DNA of 5,873 nt, taken from Gammaproteobacteria bacterium. Its GTDB lineage: Bacteria; Pseudomonadota; Gammaproteobacteria; QNFN01. The notes beneath the pieces were generated by a model. That model was not told where the DNA came from. It did no database searches and saw nothing but the letters and a program-made list of their open reading frames with translations. The stretch is from assembly GCA_003645555.1 (NCBI GenBank), contig QNFN01000132.1, positions 1-5,873 of the forward strand. Direction: 5' to 3'. The position numbers were made by a program, and so were the translations under genes. Positions 1-5,873 of this stretch are shown piece after piece (position 1 is the stretch's first letter; the number at the start of each line of letters is the position of its first letter).

Positions 1-1249
<1,249 letters not shown>

Positions 1250-1253
1250 CTGC

Positions 1254-1260
1254 TCTCCTT
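1254..1260 (-). promoter_or_regulatory. Ribosome binding site of the benzoate-CoA ligase gene
   Basis: Read on the minus strand, AAGGAGAGCAG precedes the ATG. The GGAG core lies 5 bases before the start codon. It supports residue 1 as the true start, and no good alternative start lies just upstream. Confidence 0.8.
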
Positions 1261-1327
1261 CGGTGGCCATCATGCCGCCTGGCATCACTGCGCGACGGAG
1301 ATGACTCTTATGGCCCCATTATTTGTT

Positions 1328-1349
1328 ACGTTTACGTTTACGTAAACGT
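1328..1349. promoter_or_regulatory. Probable operator: four phased ACGT tetramers with a 16-bp palindrome
   Basis: ACGT occurs at 1328, 1334, 1340 and 1346, exactly 6 bp apart. The last three form the perfect palindrome ACGTTTACGTAAACGT (1334-1349). The flanking bases are A/T, giving a TTTACGTAAA-like core. From memory, ACGT-repeat operators of this style are bound by MerR-family regulators of acyl-CoA catabolism (LiuR type) in proteobacteria, but the regulator gene is not in the window. The site is 78-99 bp upstream of the ligase ATG and over 200 bp from the VWA start, so it most likely controls the ligase. The TGCA-type boxes I associate with BoxR/BzdR control of benzoyl-CoA genes are not what is seen here. 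The symmetry and phasing are direct observation; the regulator identity is inference. Confidence 0.65.
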
Positions 1350-1552
1350 CGATAAAGCTGTTGCCAAGCCGACCTAGTATGGACTGATTTCACCTGAATG
1401 CAGAAGCGGTGTGCAGGCTGTTGCCGTAATGGTCCAGATCGCCAGCAGGAAGGGGAGTGAAAAGCAGGGGCAAGCGTCGATGGCACCCCAAATGGCCTCA
1501 TGGGGCGTGCCCGTGGATCAGGTGGCCACGTTACACTTGCGGTCATGCACAC

Positions 1553-1556
1553 AGGA
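1553..1556 (+). promoter_or_regulatory. Ribosome binding site deciding the VWA gene start
   Basis: AGGA lies 8 bases before the ATG at 1565. It favours this ATG over the upstream in-frame GTG at 1457, whose purine-rich run AGGAAGGGGA abuts the codon too closely for normal initiation. Confidence 0.65.
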
Positions 1557-1564
1557 AACCGTCG

Positions 1565-2263
1565 ATGACCCGCGATGATCGTCTGCCGCAGCGTTCGAGC
1601 CGTGGTGAGGTCAATGCGTTTCTGCGGCGCGTCGCCACGACCCCGTCGACAGGGGGTGGACGTCTGCTTTTTGCCCTCGACGCCACGGCGAGCCGTGAAC
1701 CGACCTGGGACCGCGCCAGCCACCTGCAGGCCGAGATGTTCCAGGTGGCGGCGGCTCTCGGTGGCCTGGCGATCCAGGTCGCCTGGTACCGGGGGTTCCT
1801 CGAGTTCGAGGCGAGCCCCTGGTGCACATCGAGCGCCCCTCTGCTCGAGCGCATGACCGCCGTCCGATGCGCGGCCGGCCAGACCCAGGTCGGCCGGGTC
1901 CTGGAGTACGCCATCGCCGAGCATGGCCGAGGCTCGGTCAGCGCCCTGGTGTTCGTCGGCGACTGTGTTGAGGAGTCCCCTGATCCGTTGTACCGCTCCG
2001 CCGGCCAGCTGGGGCTGCTCGGTGTGCCCGCCTTCATGTTTCTCGAGGGCGGTGACCCGCGTGCCACGCAGGTCTTTACCGAGGTCGCACGGCTCAGCGG
2101 GGGCGCATTCAGTCCGTTCGATGCCGGTAGTGCGGCCCAGTTGCGTGCCCTGCTGACCGCCGTTGCGGTCTACGCCAGCGGCGGTCGCAAGGCACTCGAG
2201 GCGCATGGGCAGGCGCGAGGCGGTCAGGCTCTGCGCCTGCTCAAACAGCTCGGCCGCCGCTGA
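1565..2263 (+). CDS. VWA-domain-like protein (232 aa), coupled to a J-domain protein
   Basis: This is a small cytoplasmic protein with a von Willebrand A-like fold. After a charged N-terminus, a hydrophobic strand leads into DATAS (D39, T41, S43), which fits the DxSxS-type metal-ion-dependent adhesion site (MIDAS). A threonine in GQTQ (T107) and an aspartate in FVGDCVE (D133) occupy the places of the other two MIDAS ligands, so metal binding looks intact. Strands LVFVGD and [11 protein letters not shown] alternate with helices as expected for a Rossmann-like VWA fold. There is no signal peptide or membrane segment. The ATG at 1565 has an AGGA 8 bases upstream. The stop TGA shares its final A with the ATG of the next gene, so the two are probably translationally coupled and may act together. 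Function is unknown. In other bacteria, VWA proteins often act as scaffolds or partners of ATPases and chaperones, but no AAA+ partner is present here. Confidence 0.82.
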   Translation: MTRDDRLPQRSSRGEVNAFLRRVATTPSTGGGRLLFALDATASREPTWDRASHLQAEMFQVAAALGGLAIQVAWYRGFLEFEASPWCTSSAPLLERMTAVRCAAGQTQVGRVLEYAIAEHGRGSVSALVFVGDCVEESPDPLYRSAGQLGLLGVPAFMFLEGGDPRATQVFTEVARLSGGAFSPFDAGSAAQLRALLTAVAVYASGGRKALEAHGQARGGQALRLLKQLGRR

Positions 2264-3003
2264 TGTTGTTACGCATTCTGCTGGTTGTCGGTGCCATCGG
2301 CCTGATCTATTGGTACATGTTGCAGGGCATGCCACCGGCAAAGCGTCGGGTGACACATCGAAACGCCGCGCTGGTGGCGCTGGGCGTGGTGCTGGTCATG
2401 CTCGCACTCACCGGGCGGGCCCATTGGCTGTTCGGGTTGATCGGTGGCCTGCTGCCGTTCGCGCGCCGGCTGCTGATGGTGGCCATCCAGAATCGGGCGA
2501 TGCAGTGGCTGGGTAGTGTCATGACCCCGGCTGCTGGTGCCGCCGGCGCAAGCGGGCAGCAATCCGAGGTCGGGACCGCGATGTTGCGCATGACCCTCGA
2601 CCATGCCAGCGGCCGGCTCGATGGGGAGATTCTGCTGGGCCGGTTTGCCGGTCGTAAGCTCCATGACCTCAAGTTTCCGCAACTGCTTGAGCTGCTGGCC
2701 GAGTGCCGTGCAGACGACCCGCAGGGAGCGGCGCTGCTCGAAAGCTACCTCGAACGGGAACACGCCGAGCGTTGGGCCGAGGCAGATGCCGAGCCGGGCG
2801 TGACACCTCCGTCGATCGATTTCGGCGAGGAAGAGGCGCGACAAATCCTCGGTGTTGCTCCTGACGCTGATGCGTCGGCGGTTCGTGCGGCCCATCGCAG
2901 CCTGATCCAGCGCCTCCATCCGGATCGTGGTGGATCGGCCTATCTCGCCGCCCAGATCAATCGCGCCAAGGAGCTGCTCCTTGCCGGGTTGAGCAAGGGA
3001 TAG
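2263..3003 (+). CDS. Membrane-anchored J-domain protein, TimB/Pam18-like (246 aa)
   Basis: This is a probable DnaK co-chaperone tethered to the inner membrane. Residues 2-19 form a hydrophobic helix. A basic loop follows (KRRVTHR, 27-33), then hydrophobic stretches at about 35-50 and 55-75. A linker (about 90-185) includes a segment rich in Leu and Glu. The C-terminal J domain (about 188-246) has helix I in [11 protein letters not shown], helix II in [13 protein letters not shown], the diagnostic HPD at 219-221 in HPDRGGS, and helix III in [14 protein letters not shown]-terminal J domain behind N-terminal membrane helices, with the HPDRGGS and INxAKxxLL signatures, is the arrangement of mitochondrial Pam18/Tim14 and alphaproteobacterial TimB; it differs from canonical DnaJ, which has an N-terminal J domain and a zinc finger. 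The positive-inside pattern puts the J domain in the cytoplasm, where it can reach DnaK. Its ATG overlaps the VWA stop by one base with no ribosome binding site of its own, implying translational coupling. J-domain identity is firm; the client is unknown. Confidence 0.88.
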   Translation: MLLRILLVVGAIGLIYWYMLQGMPPAKRRVTHRNAALVALGVVLVMLALTGRAHWLFGLIGGLLPFARRLLMVAIQNRAMQWLGSVMTPAAGAAGASGQQSEVGTAMLRMTLDHASGRLDGEILLGRFAGRKLHDLKFPQLLELLAECRADDPQGAALLESYLEREHAERWAEADAEPGVTPPSIDFGEEEARQILGVAPDADASAVRAAHRSLIQRLHPDRGGSAYLAAQINRAKELLLAGLSKG

Positions 3004-3032
3004 CCCGCCATATTCCCGCACAGGAGTAACTT

Positions 3033-3419
3033 ATGAACGATCAGGCCCCGCCCGAAGAGAGCGCACTGGCGCAGCGCACCACGGCCATGCCGGCCGACAC
3101 CAATCCCAACGGCGACATCTTCGGTGGTTGGGTCATGGCGCAGATGGACCTTGCCGGCGGGGCGGCAGCGATCAAGCGTGCCAAGGGGCGTGTCGCGACC
3201 GTCGCCGTCGACGGCATGAGCTTCCATCGACCGGTATTCGTCGGTGATCAGGTCAGCGTCTACACACGGATCGCCCGGGTAGGACGGACATCGGTGTCGG
3301 TGCACGTCGAGGCGTGGGTCTGCCGGGGTATCGGCGGCGAGCCGATCCAGGTCACCGAGGGGCAGTTCACCTTTGTTGCCATCGACAGCGAAGGGCGGCC
3401 ACGGCCGGTGGACGGGTAG
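3033..3419 (+). CDS. yciA: YciA-type acyl-CoA thioesterase (hotdog fold, 128 aa)
   Basis: This enzyme hydrolyses acyl-CoA thioesters to the free acid and CoA in the cytoplasm, which helps keep the CoA pool free. It has the single hotdog domain of the acyl-CoA thioester hydrolase family. The motif NPNGDIFGGW (24-33), followed by MAQMD (35-39), matches the YciA active-site region, and VATVAVDGMSFHRPVFVGD (54-72) is the next conserved block. The length is typical for YciA. The start ATG has AGGAG 6 bases upstream (3022-3026). The gene follows the J-domain gene by 29 bp on the same strand, so it is probably cotranscribed, though no functional link to a chaperone is evident. The acyl chain preference cannot be told from the sequence. 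The gap to the next gene (55 bp) and the change in base composition mark the end of this native-looking gene run. Confidence 0.92.
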   Translation: MNDQAPPEESALAQRTTAMPADTNPNGDIFGGWVMAQMDLAGGAAAIKRAKGRVATVAVDGMSFHRPVFVGDQVSVYTRIARVGRTSVSVHVEAWVCRGIGGEPIQVTEGQFTFVAIDSEGRPRPVDG

Positions 3420-3465
3420 GCTGGATGGGAGTGGCGAACTTTCCTTGGATGGAGACCTGAAGGAT

Positions 3466-3470
3466 GGAGG
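3466..3470 (+). promoter_or_regulatory. Ribosome binding site deciding the GTG start of the methyltransferase
   Basis: GGAGG lies 4 bases before the GTG at 3475. The spacing is short but the sequence is strong. Three ATGs just upstream (3425, 3449, 3464) are all out of frame. In-frame TTG codons at 3484 and 3487 are the only near rivals, and they sit 13 or more bases from the GGAGG. Confidence 0.5.
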
Positions 3471-3474
3471 TGTT

Positions 3475-4296
3475 GTGGAAGAATTGTTGACCGAAGGGGA
3501 GTTTGGTTTTTATGCTCCGACTGAAAAAATCAGGTTTCTTCGTTTTCTCGTTGCTTTGGGACTCTCGCGCGGGAAGCTGACCAAGTGGATTCGTAAAGGT
3601 TGGCTGGACCTGCACGGTCCGATCGTGGATGCCGAGGTTCGCGGAGTTCGCTACAGGTTTGATCTAAGGGATAACGTTACTGACAGCAAAGTTTTGCTCT
3701 CTTCAAGAGAGTATGACCGGCGGGAGATCCAAGCCTTGACCGAGACTGCCGGAGGAAGGACGTTTGTAGATGTTGGTGCTAACACGGGTTACTACACGTT
3801 AAGCCTCCTGGAAAGAGGCGCGGCACAGGTCATTGCGATGGAGCCGAATCCGCCAACTCTGGAACGCCTCTTGTTTAACCTGAAAATCAACAAAGTATCT
3901 GATCGAGTGACCGTAATTGAGGAAGGTGTGGGTCCGGAAGGCGAACTCGAGTTTTTCCAGACCGCTGCCCTGGGCAGTGCAAGTTTTGTAAAACCGGGAG
4001 AGGATTCCCCATCGATACGAGTGCGGACGCGGCCAATCCTCGCAATGCTGATTGAGGCCGGCGTGGAGACTGTCGGTAGCCTGAAGATCGATGTGGAGGG
4101 GTTCGAGGATCGGGCGCTCATCCCGTTTCTCCAGAACGCGCCAGAACGGCTGTTACCTGAGACCGTGGTGATGGAGGTGTGCAATTCCTCGAATTGGGCC
4201 CTGGACCCGATGGAATTGTTTACCCTGAAGGGATATCGCCTACTCCAGGAGACCCGCGGCAACCTTATCCTGCGCCGCGACGCGGCTCGGCAGTAG
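3475..4296 (+). CDS. FkbM family SAM-dependent methyltransferase (273 aa), atypical base composition
   Basis: This protein probably transfers a methyl group from S-adenosylmethionine to an oxygen on a sugar, lipid or secondary metabolite; the acceptor is unknown. The class I SAM-binding motif is FVDVGANTGYY (97-107), with the ribose-binding acidic residue in AMEPNP (E123). The FkbM signature SLKIDVEGFED lies at 202-212. The N-terminal 90 residues carry a hydrophobic amphipathic stretch (RFLRFLVALGL) and the segment LDLRDNVTDSKVLLSSREYDRRE, a block I associate with this subfamily. There is no signal peptide. The frame stays open upstream to an ATG at 3373 inside the thioesterase gene, but that extension reads as noncoding; the GTG at 3475 with GGAGG upstream is preferred. 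A hand count gives about 47% GC over 3481-3600 against about 65% in the thioesterase gene, and AT-ending codons are common, pointing to acquisition by transfer. Family is firm; start and acceptor are less so. Confidence 0.87.
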   Translation: MEELLTEGEFGFYAPTEKIRFLRFLVALGLSRGKLTKWIRKGWLDLHGPIVDAEVRGVRYRFDLRDNVTDSKVLLSSREYDRREIQALTETAGGRTFVDVGANTGYYTLSLLERGAAQVIAMEPNPPTLERLLFNLKINKVSDRVTVIEEGVGPEGELEFFQTAALGSASFVKPGEDSPSIRVRTRPILAMLIEAGVETVGSLKIDVEGFEDRALIPFLQNAPERLLPETVVMEVCNSSNWALDPMELFTLKGYRLLQETRGNLILRRDAARQ

Positions 4297-4301
4297 CTCC
4301 T

Positions 4302-4392
4302 TCAGCCATGCGCCTCAAGTCCAGGGTTTGCCTCCTCCACCTGGCCAGGTTTCACGAAAACTTCGGGCAGGATGTGCCCTCGGCATGGCTGA
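4302..4392. repeat. 10-bp inverted repeat spanning the convergent intergenic region
   Basis: TCAGCCATGC (4302-4311) and GCATGGCTGA (4383-4392) are perfect inverse copies with 71 bp between them. Inside lie a perfect 12-bp palindrome, ACCTGGCCAGGT (4339-4350), and a small hairpin, GGGCA/TGCCC (4365-4369 with 4375-4379). The convergent fkbM and etfA genes end on either side, so these elements could serve bidirectional termination, but no strong T-run follows any stem. It could also be chance or the ends of a short decayed element. Confidence 0.4.
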
Positions 4393-4426
4393 TTACTGAC
4401 CTGCCTGTTCCTGAAGAGAGAGGCGT

Positions 4427-5359
4427 TCAGCCTAGCTTTTCGGTCAGTTCCGGCACGGCCTCGAACAGGTCAGCAACCAGGCCGTAGTCGGCCACCTGGA
4501 AGATCGGCGCCTCCTCGTCCTTGTTGATCGCCACGATCACCTTGGAATCCTTCATACCCGCCAGGTGCTGGATCGCCCCGGAAATCCCCACGGCAATGTA
4601 GAGCTCCGGCGCCACCACCTTGCCGGTCTGCCCGACCTGGTAGTCGTTGGGTACGTATCCGGCATCGACTGCCGCTCTCGAGGCCCCAACTCCCGCGCCA
4701 AGCTTGTCGGCCAGCGCCTCGATAATCTGGAAGTTCTCGCCGCTGCCGACGCCGCGACCGCCGGAGACGATGATCTTGGCGCTGGTCAGTTCCGGACGCT
4801 CGGATTTCGTCAGCTCCGAACCGACGTAGCGCGACAGGTCGGGGTCGACCGCCGCCGCCGTCGATTCGATAGGGGCGCTGCCACCCTCGGTCGCGGCCGC
4901 GTCAAATGCCGTCCCGCGCACCGTGATCACTTTCAGTCCGTCACGGCTCCTGACCGTCGCCAGCGCGTTGCCGGCGTAGATCGGCCGCACGAAGGTGTCC
5001 TCGCTCTCGACGGCGACGATCTCCGAGATCATCGCCACGTCATTCAGGGCCGCCACTCGCGGCAGCACGTTCTTGCCCGACGTCGTCGCCGGGGCGAGCA
5101 GGTGCGAAAACCCGTCGGCCAGCGATGCGAGCAGATCGGCCAGCGGCTCGGCCAGCGGGTGCTCGTAGTGGCTGTCGTCGACCAGTAGGACCTGGTCCAC
5201 ACCGGCGACCGCGGCCGCTGCTTCGGCGACACCGCCGCAGTTCGATCCGGCCACCAGCACCGTGACCGGGCCGCCGCAGGCGATGGCCGCGGTGACGGTG
5301 GTCAGCGTCGCCGGCTTCAGATGGGTGTTGTCGTGTTCTGCGAGTACTAATGAAGCCAT
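4427..5359 (-). CDS. etfA: Electron transfer flavoprotein alpha subunit (310 aa)
   Basis: EtfA binds FAD and, with EtfB, accepts electrons from acyl-CoA and related dehydrogenases, passing them to ETF:ubiquinone oxidoreductase. Full length (310 residues, normal for the group). The N-terminal domain starts with LVLAEHDN and carries a Rossmann-like fold. The FAD-binding C-terminal domain contains [11 protein letters not shown] (196-206), [11 protein letters not shown] (225-235), [18 protein letters not shown] (241-258) and the family signature around [10 protein letters not shown] (260-269). D291-Y292-G293 in [12 protein letters not shown] and the rest of the C-terminus are typical. The ATG at 5359-5357 lies one base after the etfB stop, so it is translationally coupled to etfB, and an AAAGGTGA precedes it. 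No truncation or frameshift was seen. The etfB-etfA order and one-base gap are typical of a housekeeping etf operon in proteobacteria; the promoter lies beyond the right edge. Confidence 0.97.
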   Translation of the reverse strand: MASLVLAEHDNTHLKPATLTTVTAAIACGGPVTVLVAGSNCGGVAEAAAAVAGVDQVLLVDDSHYEHPLAEPLADLLASLADGFSHLLAPATTSGKNVLPRVAALNDVAMISEIVAVESEDTFVRPIYAGNALATVRSRDGLKVITVRGTAFDAAATEGGSAPIESTAAAVDPDLSRYVGSELTKSERPELTSAKIIVSGGRGVGSGENFQIIEALADKLGAGVGASRAAVDAGYVPNDYQVGQTGKVVAPELYIAVGISGAIQHLAGMKDSKVIVAINKDEEAPIFQVADYGLVADLFEAVPELTEKLG

Positions 5360-5360
5360 C

Positions 5361-5873
5361 TCAGATCACCTTTGCTTCGTTCTTGAGCTTGTCGATGAGC
5401 GCATCGACGTCTGCGACTTTCACGCCGCCCTGCCTTACGGGAGGTTCGTTCACGGCCAGGGTCTCCAACCGGGGACTCGCATCCACCCCGAGATCCTCCG
5501 GGGTGAAGGTATCGAGCGGCTTCTTCTTCGCCTTCATGATGTTCGGCAGTTTCGCGTACCGCGGCTCGTTCAACCGCAGGTCGGTGGTGATGATCGCCGG
5601 CAGGTTCAGATCCACTGTCTCCAGGCCGCCGTCGATCTCGCGGGTGACCGCGACGGTGCCATTTCCCGGAACCACCTTCGAGGCGAAGGTCCCCTGCGGC
5701 CAGCCCAGCAGCGCCGCGAGCATCTGCCCGACCTGGTTGGAGTCGTCATCAATGGCCTGCTTGCCGAGAATCACCAGCTTCGGCTGCTCCTTGTCGACCA
5801 GCGCCTTGAGGCACTTGGCGACGGCAAGGGGTTGGAGTTCGGCATCCGACTCGACCAGGATGCCCCGATCGGC
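5361..5873 (-). CDS. etfB: Electron transfer flavoprotein beta subunit, C-terminal 170 residues (N-terminus cut by window edge)
   Basis: EtfB is the AMP-binding partner of EtfA, and its recognition loop docks on partner dehydrogenases. The visible 170 residues are open from the right edge to the TGA at 5363-5361. About 80 N-terminal residues are missing, judging from the usual length near 250. Diagnostic blocks are [19 protein letters not shown] (nucleotide-binding region), [24 protein letters not shown], and [20 protein letters not shown], which is the EtfB signature with the recognition loop and lysine cluster. The C-terminus, [14 protein letters not shown], is also typical. An in-frame GTG at 5774-5772 can be mistaken for a start, but the EtfB-like sequence continues upstream of it to the window edge. 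The etfA start follows by one base. Confidence 0.96.
   Translation of the reverse strand, partial: ADRGILVESDAELQPLAVAKCLKALVDKEQPKLVILGKQAIDDDSNQVGQMLAALLGWPQGTFASKVVPGNGTVAVTREIDGGLETVDLNLPAIITTDLRLNEPRYAKLPNIMKAKKKPLDTFTPEDLGVDASPRLETLAVNEPPVRQGGVKVADVDALIDKLKNEAKVI

Larger units (their letters stand above)
1250..1564. other. Divergent intergenic region between the ligase and the VWA gene
   Basis: No convincing gene lies in these 315 bases. The stretch holds the ligase ribosome binding site (1254-1260), the phased ACGT operator (1328-1349) and the VWA ribosome binding site (1553-1556). In the ligase leader there are two small nested inverted repeats: ATGCC/GGCAT (1272-1276 with 1281-1285) and GGCCAT/ATGGCC (1265-1270 with 1310-1315). 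GCTGTTGCC occurs twice, at 1357-1365 and 1417-1425. An open frame from the GTG at 1457 runs into the VWA gene, but its first 36 codons read like translated noncoding DNA (rich in Trp, Arg, His and Pro). Promoters for both directions must lie here, but I see no -35/-10 pair good enough to call. Confidence 0.7.

Noticed and set aside
1361..1380. TTGCCA and TAGTAT as a plus-strand -35/-10 promoter pair
   Set aside because: Each hexamer is plausible alone, but the spacer is only 8 bases, far from the 16-18 needed.
1357..1425. Direct repeat GCTGTTGCC (1357-1365 and 1417-1425)
   Set aside because: Two 9-bp copies 60 bp apart, with no symmetry and no further copies seen; chance is sufficient.
1457..1564. 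N-terminal extension of the VWA protein from the GTG at 1457
   Set aside because: The extra 36 residues are rich in Trp, Arg, His and Pro and do not look like protein. The ATG at 1565 has a properly spaced AGGA.
1319..2356. Long minus-strand open frame (345 codons) opposite the VWA gene
   Set aside because: It is a GC-rich shadow of the VWA gene. Its translation is low in hydrophobic structure and has no recognisable domain, while the plus-strand frame has a clear VWA-like fold and a coupled neighbour.
2269..3021. Minus-strand open frame (250 codons) opposite the J-domain gene
   Set aside because: The plus strand encodes a recognisable J domain with membrane helices. The antisense frame has no motif and no credible ribosome binding site.
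3373..3474. N-terminal extension of the methyltransferase starting inside the thioesterase gene
   Set aside because: The first part overlaps the end of a firm gene in another frame and the residues are Gly- and Asp-rich without structure. The GTG at 3475 follows a GGAGG.
4421..4439. AGGC-GTTCA-GCCT followed by AGCTTTT as a rho-independent terminator for the methyltransferase
   Set aside because: The stem has only four pairs, the T-run is four bases after a gap, and it overlaps the last codons and stop of etfA, so it is too weak to call.
4565..5188. Plus-strand open frame (207 codons) opposite etfA
   Set aside because: It is an antisense shadow rich in Arg, Gly and Asp, lying wholly within the highly conserved etfA coding sequence.

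Overview
The window comes from a GC-rich bacterium. Hand-counted GC is about 65% in a typical gene here. The electron-transfer flavoprotein sequences, the YciA-type thioesterase and the ligase all suggest a proteobacterium, most likely a gammaproteobacterium. That placement is inferred from family resemblance, and no rRNA or other marker gene is present. No tRNA, CRISPR array, insertion sequence or intact mobile element was seen.

Layout. Positions 1-1249 on the minus strand hold the N-terminal 416 codons of a benzoate-CoA ligase-type AMP-forming acyl-CoA synthetase, cut by the left edge. A 315-bp divergent intergenic region follows (1250-1564). It carries four ACGT tetramers at exact 6-bp steps, including a perfect 16-bp palindrome, and is a likely operator for the ligase. 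On the plus strand, 1565-3419 is a compact run of three genes: a small von Willebrand A (VWA)-like protein, a membrane-anchored C-terminal J-domain protein whose start overlaps the VWA stop by one base (TGATG), and a YciA-type acyl-CoA thioesterase 29 bp further on. A FkbM-type methyltransferase gene at 3475-4296 follows, probably starting at GTG. Its start region is visibly poorer in GC (about 47% by hand count over 3481-3600), so it looks acquired. A 130-bp convergent intergenic stretch with an inverted repeat separates it from etfA (4427-5359, minus) and etfB (5361 to the right edge, minus), which are one base apart.

How they may work together. The ligase activates an aromatic or related acid to its CoA thioester. 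EtfBA carries electrons from acyl-CoA dehydrogenases to the quinone pool, and the thioesterase releases CoA from acyl-CoAs. Three of the six genes therefore belong to acyl-CoA metabolism, although they lie in separate transcription units. The VWA/J-protein pair looks like a coupled module for protein quality control or membrane assembly with no assigned role. The J protein resembles the bacterial TimB/Pam18 type (C-terminal HPD J domain behind N-terminal membrane helices). The methyltransferase probably modifies a glycan, lipid or secondary metabolite and looks like a passenger.

Nothing in the window amounts to a clearly new system. The most useful leads are the phased ACGT operator, the VWA/J-protein pair and the atypical methyltransferase insertion.
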